Source of the DNA: Fulvivirga imtechensis AK7
Lineage (GTDB): Bacteria > Bacteroidota > Bacteroidia > Cytophagales > Cyclobacteriaceae
Direction of reading: 5' to 3'
DNA length: 64,000 nt
NCBI RefSeq assembly: GCF_000331535.1
Contig: NZ_AMZN01000087.1
Location: 1-64,000 of the forward strand
Positions 16,044-24,504 of this stretch are shown here, piece after piece. Every line of letters starts with the position of its first letter. The first letter of the stretch is position 1. The position numbers were made by a program, and so were the translations under genes. Below the pieces are notes generated by a model. The model was not told the origin of the DNA, did not search any database, and saw only the letters and a list, made by a program, of their open reading frames with translations.

Positions 16044-16595
16044 ATGGAAGATAACTACACAACATTAGATGAGCGTGGAGCAGATAAAGTATCTGTAAAG
16101 CAAGTGGCCACTAAATGGGGATTGATACTGGGTATTATATCTATCGTTTTATTTCTTATCACTGTTTTTGCGGATCTGGTGGGAAACAAGGGCATGCAAT
16201 GGGTAGGATATATACCAATTATCATCATTATCGTATTAGCTCATAAAGAATACAAGAATTCAGGTGACGGTTTCATGTCTTATGGTCAGGGATTAGGAAT
16301 AGGCACTCTGGTAGCGCTCATTGGTTCACTTATTTCAACAGCATTTTTCTACATCTATGTGAAATTTGTCGATAGCGGATTTGTTGATATTATAAAAGAT
16401 CAACAGATAGCAGAGATGGAAAAGAATGGGATGAGTGATGAACAGATAGAACAGGCTATGTCAATTACGGAAACGTTTATGAGTCCTGAATTGATGTCAG
16501 TATTTGCAATATTAGGTACCGTGTTTTTTGGATTTATCTTATCTTTGATCATCAGTGCGTTTACCAAGAATAGTAATCCGGAGCTTGATATGTAA
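16044..16595 (+). CDS. DUF4199-family membrane protein
   Basis: 183 aa, four predicted helices (about 28-46, 52-68, 88-112, 152-176). The KWGLILGI start and the GDGFMSYGQGLGIGTLV block are typical of DUF4199. The loop before the last helix is polar and methionine-rich (EMEKNGMSDEQIEQAMS). Stop and next start are 2 bp apart, so it is coupled to the GT2 gene. Function is unknown. Confidence 0.85.
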   Translation: MEDNYTTLDERGADKVSVKQVATKWGLILGIISIVLFLITVFADLVGNKGMQWVGYIPIIIIIVLAHKEYKNSGDGFMSYGQGLGIGTLVALIGSLISTAFFYIYVKFVDSGFVDIIKDQQIAEMEKNGMSDEQIEQAMSITETFMSPELMSVFAILGTVFFGFILSLIISAFTKNSNPELDM

Positions 16596-16597
16596 TT

Positions 16598-17584
16598 ATG
16601 CCTAATGAATTTGATATTTCTGTAGTCATTCCTTTATACAACGAAGAAGAATCACTACCGGAATTGTGTAATTGGATAAGCCGTGTGATGATAAAGCACG
16701 GCTTTACTTATGAAGTTATATTAATCGATGATGGCAGTACAGATTCATCATGGGAAGTTATTCGCCAGATATCCGAAGATAATCCTGCTATAAAGGGGCT
16801 GAAATTTAACAGGAACTATGGAAAATCGGCAGCGCTGAATACCGGTTTCAAAGAGTCCCGGGGAGAAGTGGTGGTCTCCATGGATGCTGATCTGCAGGAT
16901 AGTCCTGATGAAATTCCCGAATTGTACAGGATGATCAGGGAAGAGAATTATGATCTGGTTTCCGGATGGAAAAGAAAACGCCATGATCCGATTACAAAGA
17001 CCATCCCCTCAAGATTTTTTAACTTTATCACCAGGAAAATATCAGGTATCAAGCTGCATGATTTTAACTGCGGCCTAAAGGCTTACAGGAGCCAGGTAGT
17101 AAAACATGTTGACGTATATGGTGAGATGCATCGGTACATACCAGTGATAGCAAAATGGAATGGCTATTCAAAAATAGGAGAGAAAGTAGTAGAGCACAGA
17201 GCCCGAAAATATGGCACCACTAAGTTCGGATTTGAGAGGTTCATCAACGGTTTCTTGGACCTTTTGTCCATTACCTTCGTCTCTAAGTTCAAGCGTAAGC
17301 CTATGCACTTTTTTGGTACTTTTGGCACTCTTTCATTTTTCACCGGGTTGATCATTACCATATATGTAATAGGTAACAAGCTATATAGTATTCACTACAG
17401 CTTGCCGGTAAGAGATGTAGTGGAGCAACCACTTTTCTTCCTGGCGTTGGTAGCCCTGATCATAGGTGTACAATTATTTCTGACTGGTTTTATTGCCGAA
17501 ATGATGGCTATGAAATCACAATCTTCGAATGAGTATCTTATAGTGGAAAAAACAGGGGTAAAGGAAAAGGTCATTGCCAAATAG
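16598..17584 (+). CDS. Glycosyltransferase family 2, GtrB/DPM1-like
   Basis: 328 aa. The GT-A domain (residues about 6-235) has VVIPLYNEEESLPEL, DDGSTDSSW and the metal-binding DADLQDSPDE. Two C-terminal transmembrane helices follow (about 240-262 and 275-300). This matches polyprenyl-phosphate sugar transferases (GtrB, ArnC, DPM1 type), which load a sugar onto undecaprenyl phosphate at the inner membrane. The sugar is unknown. The stop codon TAG is part of the next palindromic repeat. Confidence 0.88.
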   Translation: MPNEFDISVVIPLYNEEESLPELCNWISRVMIKHGFTYEVILIDDGSTDSSWEVIRQISEDNPAIKGLKFNRNYGKSAALNTGFKESRGEVVVSMDADLQDSPDEIPELYRMIREENYDLVSGWKRKRHDPITKTIPSRFFNFITRKISGIKLHDFNCGLKAYRSQVVKHVDVYGEMHRYIPVIAKWNGYSKIGEKVVEHRARKYGTTKFGFERFINGFLDLLSITFVSKFKRKPMHFFGTFGTLSFFTGLIITIYVIGNKLYSIHYSLPVRDVVEQPLFFLALVALIIGVQLFLTGFIAEMMAMKSQSSNEYLIVEKTGVKEKVIAK

Positions 17585-17728
17585 TGTCTCTAAGAAAATG
17601 CCAATGTCTGCGTTATGCTCGTCCCAAAAATGCTCACGTACCCCAGTACGCTCCGCTTTTTGGCACTTCACAAGCCTTGACCTTAACGTTTTCTTAAAGC
17701 CACCTGGAGGTTTTCTTACAAACACTAA
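17582..17728 (+). repeat. TTAGTGTCT palindromic element, copy B
   Basis: About 147 bp. TAGTGTCTCTAAGAAAA at the left pairs with TTTTCTTACAAACACTAA at the right. Its first three bases are the stop codon of the upstream glycosyltransferase, and its right end is 3 bp from the ATG of the next. It fills the whole gap between two co-directional genes. Confidence 0.9.
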
Positions 17729-17731
17729 ATA

Positions 17732-18724
17732 ATGCATTTGTATTCTGTAATTATTCCGGTTTACAATCGTCCCGATGAGGTCCGTGATCTTCTCCGGAGC
17801 CTGGTTTGTCAAAATAACAGGAAATTTGAGGTGATCATAGTTGAAGATGGGTCTGCAAAAGACTGTAGAACTATTGTAGAAGATTTTAGCGTTGAATTGC
17901 CAATAAAATATCTGTGGCAGCCAAACTCCGGTCCCGGACCGGCTAGAAATGCCGGAGCCCATGAAGCCGGGGGAGAATGGTTGATCTTTTTTGACTCGGA
18001 TTGTATCATACCCCCGAATTATTTTGTTGAACTTGATGAGGCCCTCAAAAAGATTCAATTTGACGCCTACGGAGGACCGGACAAGGCGCACAAAGACTTC
18101 AGTAAAATCCAAAAAGCCATTGATTACTCAATGACATCATTTCTAACTACCGGAGGAATAAGAGGTGGACAGCAAAGTTTCGAAAAGTTTAAGCCCCGAA
18201 GCTTCAATATGGGAATGAAAAGGAGTTTGTTTGATCAGGTTGGTGGCTTTTCTCCCTTACGCTTTGGCGAAGACATAGATATGAGCCTGAAATTGGAGAA
18301 GGCAGGTGCAAAATCAGTTTTGGTTGCGGGAGCATTTGTATATCACAAAAGGAGAGTGAGTTTTAAAACTTTTTTCAAACAGGTATTTAATTCAGGCGTT
18401 GCCCGGATTATATTGAATAAATTACACCCGAAATCTCTCAGGATAGTACACTTGCTGCCATCTGCATTTGTTTTATTTCATGTCATTTTATGCTTCATGG
18501 TTATTATTAAGCCTGTGTTAGCATATATATTGCTGCTGTTTCCGGTCATAATTTTCCTGGATTCATCTTTTAAGACGAAAAATCCGATTACCGGTGTTCT
18601 TGCTATCATCAGTTCATACGTACAACTAACGGGCTATGGAGTAGGCTTTTTGAAGGCCTGGTGTCAGCATTATGTTCTGAAAAAAGAAATAAACTACGCT
18701 TTTAGAGATAACTTTTATAAGTGA
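17732..18724 (+). CDS. Glycosyltransferase family 2, membrane-associated
   Basis: 330 aa. The GT-A domain begins at once (YSVIIPVYNRPDEVRDLL) with EDGSAKD, the DxD motif FFDSDC (about residues 88-93) and FGEDIDMSLKLEKAG, typical of GT2 enzymes that act on cell-surface glycans. C-terminal hydrophobic helices lie about residues 245-300. No close functional match can be named. It follows the GtrB-like gene across a palindromic repeat and may be in the same transcript. Confidence 0.87.
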   Translation: MHLYSVIIPVYNRPDEVRDLLRSLVCQNNRKFEVIIVEDGSAKDCRTIVEDFSVELPIKYLWQPNSGPGPARNAGAHEAGGEWLIFFDSDCIIPPNYFVELDEALKKIQFDAYGGPDKAHKDFSKIQKAIDYSMTSFLTTGGIRGGQQSFEKFKPRSFNMGMKRSLFDQVGGFSPLRFGEDIDMSLKLEKAGAKSVLVAGAFVYHKRRVSFKTFFKQVFNSGVARIILNKLHPKSLRIVHLLPSAFVLFHVILCFMVIIKPVLAYILLLFPVIIFLDSSFKTKNPITGVLAIISSYVQLTGYGVGFLKAWCQHYVLKKEINYAFRDNFYK

Positions 18725-18759
18725 AATAAACGTTGCTTGGAGTCAAGTTTCGAGGATGA

Positions 18760-19545
18760 CTACGAAGTCGTTTTTGCTACTTTTCTACAAAAAAAGATCA
18801 TCTCGTTCTCTGGAAGTGCATATCTTTTAACCGCACCTTCTCCAAGGTGGTGGATAAAGTCATCTTCTGTTACCTCAAAACCGGCTTTTCTGAGCCTGTC
18901 AGGGTAATCTTTACCATAAAGCCTTACGTGATCGTCTTGCCCATACCACTTTTCTCTCTCCCGTGGATTGGTAATGGCAGGATCCTCAAAAGTTACATCC
19001 GGTACCGGACTGAAAAAAGGTACTTGTATGATGGCCCAGCCACCTGGTCTCAGCACCCGAAAGATCTCACTCATAGCCTGAAGGTCGTTATCAACATGCT
19101 CCATCACATGGTTGCACATGGCGGCATCAAAAGTATTATCCCCGAACGGGATCTGATGAACATCCATTTTGACCTTTGCCAGTGGCGACTCCAGATCGCC
19201 GGTAATATATCCTTCGCCATGCTGCTCCTCAAATTTTTTTATAAAACATTGCTCCGGAGCAATATGTAGGAAATGCAACCTTTGTTGGAAGAAGTTGGTC
19301 TTTTGCTGTAAATAGAGCCAGATGAGTCGATGCCTTTCTAACGAAAGCGAGTCAGGGCAAAGTGCATTTACCCGTGGATTGATACGCCCATACGGAAGGA
19401 ATTTCCTGTAGCTTTTGTTAATGATAGGGCAGGTAACGTTATTTCCACGTAAAAATAGCCCGACAATTTTTAGGGCAGGAGCGCTGATCCGTTGCAGGTA
19501 TTTGCGTGGAACATATCGGATGATATAGCTGATCAATTTTTTCAT
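18760..19545 (-). CDS. SAM-dependent methyltransferase (class I)
   Basis: 261 aa from the ATG at 19545; a longer frame to 19596 adds 17 poor residues. After a basic N-terminus the core has LHIAPE, the MDVHQIPFGDNTFDAAMCNHVMEH segment and IFRVLRPGGW, the usual motifs of the UbiE/type-11 fold. The substrate is unknown. It is convergent with the glycosyltransferase gene, so a role in surface glycan modification is possible but unproven. Confidence 0.82.
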   Translation of the reverse strand: MKKLISYIIRYVPRKYLQRISAPALKIVGLFLRGNNVTCPIINKSYRKFLPYGRINPRVNALCPDSLSLERHRLIWLYLQQKTNFFQQRLHFLHIAPEQCFIKKFEEQHGEGYITGDLESPLAKVKMDVHQIPFGDNTFDAAMCNHVMEHVDNDLQAMSEIFRVLRPGGWAIIQVPFFSPVPDVTFEDPAITNPREREKWYGQDDHVRLYGKDYPDRLRKAGFEVTEDDFIHHLGEGAVKRYALPENEMIFFCRKVAKTTS

Positions 19546-19671
19546 ATTGATCGGCAAATATAGGCAAACACAAAGTTTCCAAGGCTTTAATAGCAAGAGT
19601 TATTGAACCGAAATTTTATGTCGATGGCTGCTTCTTTGTGTCTATGGTGAAATATATTATAAATATTACAA

Positions 19672-19679
19672 TATATTTG
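19672..19679 (+). promoter_or_regulatory. Candidate -7 element TATATTTG
   Basis: Exact TAnnTTTG match 57 bp before the start of the adaptor gene, in a very AT-rich stretch. No -33 element at the canonical spacing is evident. Confidence 0.4.
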
Positions 19680-19736
19680 TAGTTACAAGGTTATCCTACT
19701 GTTTAACCTTCAAGGTCAACAAAACTTAAAATTAAC

Positions 19737-21011
19737 ATGAAAAAGAAGATCCTAATTGCGGGAGGGGTTGGCATCTGCATTCTTGTCATATTTTTTCTGA
19801 TGAGAGACAGCGCGACTGGTTCCAGTACCGAAGTGTTTGTGAAAGCCAAACAGGGCGACTTCAAAGTTGATATAACAACAACTGGTGAACTGGAAGCAAA
19901 AAATTCAGTTAAGATCATGGGGCCCAGCGGCTTGCGTACGGCACAGATCTGGCAGGTCAAGATAGACCACATTGTAGATGAGGGTACTGTGGTTAAAAAA
20001 GGTGATTATATAGCCAGGCTGGACAAGTCTGAGCTAATGGATAAGATACAAAATGCCAACAACGACCTACAACAGAGTCTGTCAAAATATACCCAAACAA
20101 AACTGGACACTGCACTTGAGCTTAGAAAGGCCAGAGATGAGTTGATCAACCTGAATTTTGGGGTTGAGGAAAAGGAGATTATCCTTTCTCAATCACAATT
20201 TGAACCTCCTGCGAGCATCAAACAGGCCGAGATCAACCTGGAGAAGGCAAAAAGAGCCTATGAACAGGCCAGGGAAAACTATAAGCTTCAGTCGAGAAAG
20301 GCTGTTGCTCAGATGCAGGAAGCTGCTGCAAAACTGGCCGAAGACCAGGGGCGGTTTGATCTGCTCAATAAGATCCTGGCTGATTTCAATATTATGGCTC
20401 CTGAGCCGGGAATGGTTATCTACAAGCGAAGTTGGAATGGCACTAAGCAGGGAATTGGGTCCACTATTCAGCCGTGGGACCCTGTAGTAGCTACGCTGCC
20501 CGACTTGAGTTCGATGATCTCAAAAACCTATGTGAATGAGGTGGATATACGAGTGATCAAAGAAGGGCAGAAGGTAAATATTGGGCTTGATGCCTTTCCT
20601 GAAAAACGGCTTACCGGAAAAGTAATACAGGTGGCCAATATAGGCGAACAAAAGCCGAATTCCGATGCCAAGGTGTTTCAGGTAAATATTCTCATCAATG
20701 AATCTGATACCACTTTACGACCAGCTATGACTACCAGTAACAATATCATTGCTGAGGTCATACCTAACGTGGTATATGTGCCGCTGGAGTGCCTGCACAA
20801 CCAGGGAGATTCACTCACCTATGTGATCAAGAAAGCCGGTATGGGAGGATATAAAAAACAACAGGTAAAGATAGGCAAGACAAATATGAATGAAGCGGTG
20901 ATAGAAATGGGTGTTGCTAAAGGTGAGGAGCTGTTTTTGTCGATACCGGCAGGCCTTGAAGAATCGGAGGTAACACTTTTGGAAGGGAAAGAAGGCATAG
21001 CCGCCAATTAA
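19737..21011 (+). CDS. HlyD/MacA-type efflux adaptor subunit
   Basis: 424 aa. N-terminal membrane anchor (residues about 4-22), then beta-barrel and lipoyl halves (GDFKVDITTTGELEA, then MAPEPGMVIYKRSWNG) flanking a long coiled-coil hairpin (residues about 95-215). A C-terminal membrane-proximal domain completes the membrane-fusion-protein layout. It would bridge the inner-membrane permease at 21015 and the TolC-type channel at 22342. Gap to the permease is 3 bp. The exported substrate is unknown. Confidence 0.9.
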   Translation: MKKKILIAGGVGICILVIFFLMRDSATGSSTEVFVKAKQGDFKVDITTTGELEAKNSVKIMGPSGLRTAQIWQVKIDHIVDEGTVVKKGDYIARLDKSELMDKIQNANNDLQQSLSKYTQTKLDTALELRKARDELINLNFGVEEKEIILSQSQFEPPASIKQAEINLEKAKRAYEQARENYKLQSRKAVAQMQEAAAKLAEDQGRFDLLNKILADFNIMAPEPGMVIYKRSWNGTKQGIGSTIQPWDPVVATLPDLSSMISKTYVNEVDIRVIKEGQKVNIGLDAFPEKRLTGKVIQVANIGEQKPNSDAKVFQVNILINESDTTLRPAMTTSNNIIAEVIPNVVYVPLECLHNQGDSLTYVIKKAGMGGYKKQQVKIGKTNMNEAVIEMGVAKGEELFLSIPAGLEESEVTLLEGKEGIAAN

Positions 21012-21014
21012 ATC

Positions 21015-22349
21015 ATGTACAAAAATCTATTACCTAATTTTTACATAGCCCTCGATGCTGTTATAGCCAACCGTGTAAGATCTGTTTTAACTGCCCTGGG
21101 TATTATCTTTGGAGTAGCAGCAGTTATCGCTATGCTGGCTATTGGGAATGGTGCGCAGCAGGAAATACTTGAGCAAATGAAGCTGGTCGGGGTCAACAAT
21201 ATAGTTATTACCCCAATAATAGAGCAGGTTGAAAAGGAGGTAGAAGACGGTCCGGGGAATAAGGATGAAAAAAATTTTTCAAGTGGTTTAACATTGCTTG
21301 ATGTTGAAAGTATTCAGGATGTAGTGCCCGCCATAAGTAAAATAAGTCCCGAGATACTTCTGGAGACCTATATTATCAAGAACGGCATTAGAAAATCCGC
21401 CAAGCTGGTAGGTGTGGACAACAGCTATTTCGAGATATCGAACTTCCGGTTGGATGACGGAAATCTTTTTAATGAAGTACAGCAATCAACCGGGCAGTCG
21501 GTATGTATTATAGGCCAGGGTATCAAATCAAAGTTCTTCAGCCAGGAAGATCCCATTGGAAAGATGATAAAAGTGGGATCACATTGGCTGAAGGTCGTGG
21601 GCATATTAGAAGAGAGGTACATCAGCAAAAAGAGTATCTCCAGTCTGGGTATCAGGGATTATAATATGGACGTTTATACACCTCTTCAAACTGCCCTGAT
21701 CAGGTATAAGAACAGGTCTTTGATCACAGAAGCTCTTTTGGAGCGCTTTAATTCAGAAAGCCAGAATAACGAGGAAAAAACTACTACCGTTGCAAATTAT
21801 CACCAGCTCGACCGTTTGGTGATTCAGGTAACCGAAACGGATAAGCTTTCCAGTGTGTCGGAGATCATATCAAGGCTTTTGAAAAGAAGGCACTATGGTA
21901 CAGTGGATTATGAGATCACGATACCTGAACTGCTGCTGAAGCAACAGCAACGTACCAATGATATATTTAACTATGTATTGGGGGCGATAGCAGGCATTTC
22001 GCTTCTGGTAGGTGGTATCGGTATTATGAACATTATGCTGGCTTCCGTACTGGAAAGAATAAAGGAGATTGGATTACGGCTTTCTTTGGGCGCAAAGAAA
22101 AGTGATATCGTCAACCAGTTTCTTTTTGAGGCTGTAATGATCAGCATAACCGGAGGAATAATAGGTATTGTGCTTGGGGTTACGCTTGCCTATGTAGTTT
22201 CAGAAGTAGCGGAAATACCGACAATTGTTTCGTTTACTTCCATAGTTTTGTCATTTGGCGTTGCAGCCACCGTTGGGCTTATCTTTGGGATAGCTCCCGC
22301 TCGTAAAGCTGCACAACAAGATCCTATTTCTTCATTAAGATATGAGTAA
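21015..22349 (+). CDS. MacB/FtsX-type ABC transporter permease
   Basis: 444 aa. One N-terminal helix (LGIIFGVAAVIAMLAIGNG), a periplasmic MacB-PCD domain (about residues 50-310), then three C-terminal helices with the FtsX motif (GGIGIMNIMLASVLERIKEIGLR) and a closing ARKAAQQDPISSLRYE. This is the permease half of a MacB-like mechanotransmission transporter, but without the fused ATPase of MacB itself. No ATPase gene is adjacent, so it must be encoded elsewhere. The stop overlaps the next start by 8 bp. Confidence 0.9.
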   Translation: MYKNLLPNFYIALDAVIANRVRSVLTALGIIFGVAAVIAMLAIGNGAQQEILEQMKLVGVNNIVITPIIEQVEKEVEDGPGNKDEKNFSSGLTLLDVESIQDVVPAISKISPEILLETYIIKNGIRKSAKLVGVDNSYFEISNFRLDDGNLFNEVQQSTGQSVCIIGQGIKSKFFSQEDPIGKMIKVGSHWLKVVGILEERYISKKSISSLGIRDYNMDVYTPLQTALIRYKNRSLITEALLERFNSESQNNEEKTTTVANYHQLDRLVIQVTETDKLSSVSEIISRLLKRRHYGTVDYEITIPELLLKQQQRTNDIFNYVLGAIAGISLLVGGIGIMNIMLASVLERIKEIGLRLSLGAKKSDIVNQFLFEAVMISITGGIIGIVLGVTLAYVVSEVAEIPTIVSFTSIVLSFGVAATVGLIFGIAPARKAAQQDPISSLRYE

Positions 22350-23793
22350 GCACATGAGATTTATTTACACAATTGTTTTGATACTGATCATTGGCACAGC
22401 GTACGGTCAGCAAGTGCAACAACTTACACTCGAGGATATTATAGAGAGAGCGAGAGCACAGTCACCGTCAGCCAAGCAAGCTGAAACCAGGAAGGAGAAC
22501 CGCTATTGGCAGTATCGCTTTTATAAATCAAATTATAACCCGCAATTGAGGCTAAATGGAAATTTGCCTGGGTATAACCGCGATTTTGCCAGAAACACAA
22601 TTGGTGAATTTCAACCCCGGGAGCAGTATACTTCCTTTATTAATCTGGGGCTTAATCAGCCAATAGCTATTACAGGGGGTAATCTTTCTGTAAACTCGAG
22701 CCTTGACTACTTCAACAACGCATCAACAGACTTTACACAATATAACTCAACGGTAGTTAATATCAGACTTGATCAGCCGTTGTTTGCATTTAACCCATTG
22801 AAATGGGATAAAAAGACGGAGCCATTGCGGTATGAAGAATCCAAGCGTGATTTTGTGGAGGAAATGGAAGCGATATCAAGAGAGGCTGTTGATCGCTTCT
22901 TTTCTTATCTTGATGCGCAGATCAATCTGCAAATTGCCCAGTTTAACCTGGCCAATAATGATACCATTTATAAAATAGAGCAAGGTAGGTATAATATAGG
23001 AACTACGTCAAAGGACAAACTGCTACAAGTGGAGCTTCAATTGCTGAGGTCCAGACAGGATGTGGCTCAGGCTAATTTGGACATGGAAACTTCTAAACTG
23101 GCATTAAGATCTTTCATCGGAATTAGTATTGATGAAAGTATCGAACTGGCATTGCCTGAAGCGATACCGGCCTTTGATGTTGACTTTGATGAGGCTTTGA
23201 AGTATGCACGGGATAACAGAGCTGATTTTATTGCCTTTGAGAGGCGAAAACTGGAAGCAGAAAGGGCAGTGGCACAAGCAAGAGGGGAGCGATTTGAGTC
23301 GAATTTATCTGCCTCGCTGGGGTATAACAATCTGACAAGTCAGTTGCAAGAGGCATATAACGACCCTAATGCTCAGGAAAGGGTAAATATCACTTTTAGC
23401 ATTCCCATTCTCGACTGGGGGCGCAATAAGGCCAGAATGCAGACCGCTTTGGCGAATCAGCGGCTAACAGATTATGTCATAGCTCAGGACGAGCAGAATT
23501 TTGAGCAGGAGATCATCACACAGGTGAGGCGATTTGAAATGCTGCGAACGCAATTGGAAATTACCAAAAAATCTGATGAAGTGGCTCAGGAGAGGTATAC
23601 AGTGGCTCAAAACCGCTACCTCATCGGCAAGATCGATATTACTAACCTAAATATTGCATTAACCGAAAAGGATAATGCCAAACGGAGCTATGTTAATGCT
23701 CTTCGCGCTTTCTGGACAGCTTATTTTGACCTAAGAAGGCTTACCTTGTATGATTTTGTTAACAATACGCTGCTGTATAAGCCTGAGGAATAG
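22342..23793 (+). CDS. TolC-family outer-membrane efflux protein
   Basis: 483 aa. A signal peptide follows the second Met (MRFIYTIVLILIIGTAYGQ), so the start may be 22354 rather than 22342. The two OEP halves are visible as long helices (residues about 165-270 and 370-460) with barrel strands between them (LSASLGYNNL, ITFSIPILDWG). It forms the trimeric outer-membrane channel of the adaptor-permease system in the same operon. Confidence 0.9.
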   Translation: MSKHMRFIYTIVLILIIGTAYGQQVQQLTLEDIIERARAQSPSAKQAETRKENRYWQYRFYKSNYNPQLRLNGNLPGYNRDFARNTIGEFQPREQYTSFINLGLNQPIAITGGNLSVNSSLDYFNNASTDFTQYNSTVVNIRLDQPLFAFNPLKWDKKTEPLRYEESKRDFVEEMEAISREAVDRFFSYLDAQINLQIAQFNLANNDTIYKIEQGRYNIGTTSKDKLLQVELQLLRSRQDVAQANLDMETSKLALRSFIGISIDESIELALPEAIPAFDVDFDEALKYARDNRADFIAFERRKLEAERAVAQARGERFESNLSASLGYNNLTSQLQEAYNDPNAQERVNITFSIPILDWGRNKARMQTALANQRLTDYVIAQDEQNFEQEIITQVRRFEMLRTQLEITKKSDEVAQERYTVAQNRYLIGKIDITNLNIALTEKDNAKRSYVNALRAFWTAYFDLRRLTLYDFVNNTLLYKPEE

Positions 23794-23826
23794 AAGAAAG
23801 ATAGGGATTATGTTTAAATTTATGGA

Positions 23827-24231
23827 ATGAAAGCCTGTTTATGCTGCTTTTGTTTGATTATTTCGCTTCATGTGTCTTATGCGCAGGATGATCTGAAATT
23901 TGGCGATACAGGTACAACCAATAAAAAAGCCCCTACTTACAAATCCAGGAAGAAAGATTTCAAAAAAGCACGTTTGATCCAGTGGGTAAAAAATGATACC
24001 AAAGGTTTGCTTTTAGGGAACAAATGTATGGAGGAAGTGACAAGAAGTATGCATTTTGAGTATGTTGTACAGCCTAAGGGGCAACCGGGAAACAGAAGCG
24101 AATTCGGCAGGTTGATCCATAATTTCTTTGCAAAAATAGGGATTACTTTTAGTAACGGACCTTTCTGGAAGTTTAAACTCAAAAAGAAACGTAAGGAGTG
24201 CAGAACCAGAACAGGTGATTATGTGGGCTAA
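23827..24231 (+). CDS. Small secreted basic protein, unknown
   Basis: 134 aa. Signal peptide (CLCCFCLIISLHVSYAQ) to about residue 19, then a Lys/Arg-rich body (KSRKKDFKKARLIQW, FKLKKKRKECRTRTG). Strongly basic with three cysteines in the signal region. I recognise no family. It follows the TolC gene by 33 bp and may be part of that transcript. A heptamer array begins 14 bp past its stop. Confidence 0.6.
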   Translation: MKACLCCFCLIISLHVSYAQDDLKFGDTGTTNKKAPTYKSRKKDFKKARLIQWVKNDTKGLLLGNKCMEEVTRSMHFEYVVQPKGQPGNRSEFGRLIHNFFAKIGITFSNGPFWKFKLKKKRKECRTRTGDYVG

Positions 24232-24244
24232 CAAACAGTTTAAT

Positions 24245-24384
24245 AGTTTTCAGTTCTCAGTTCTCAGTTCTCAGTTTTCAGTTCTCAGTTTTCAGTTCTC
24301 AGTTCCCAGTTTTTAGTTCTCAGTTTTCAGTTCCCAGTTCTCAGTTCCCAGTTCTCAGTTCTCAGTTCTCAGTTTTCAGTTTGT
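24245..24384. repeat. Heptanucleotide array (AGTTCTC variants), about 19 units
   Basis: Nineteen in-phase period-7 units from 24245 to 24377, mixing AGTTCTC, AGTTTTC, AGTTCCC and one AGTTTTT, plus a degenerate last unit. AGTT is invariant while positions 5-7 are pyrimidines. On the minus strand the unit is GAGAACT, matching the AACTGTG-type arrays at 132 and 24470. Confidence 0.95.
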
Positions 24385-24469
24385 CGGTTTACAGTGTGTG
24401 TCGGTTCTTACCCTAAAACGGTCCGGTATTTCACTAACTGAATAGCCGGTATGTGTGATGGCTTGAAAA

Positions 24470-24504
24470 AACTGTGAACAGTGAACGGTGAACTGTAAAT
24501 TGCT
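24470..24504. repeat. Degenerate heptamer array at the purB 3' end
   Basis: Period-7 units AACTGTG, AACAGTG, AACGGTG, AACTGTA and AATTGCT. The last overlaps the purB stop codon (24503-24505). Same family as 132-178, and placed in the same way at the 3' end of a minus-strand gene. Confidence 0.8.

Noticed and set aside
18758-18776. GACTACGAAGTC plus T5 as a terminator
   Set aside because: The stem is only 4 bp and overlaps the end of the convergent methyltransferase gene.
24245-24384. CRISPR-like array
   Set aside because: Units are 7 bp and contiguous, with no spacers and no cas genes.
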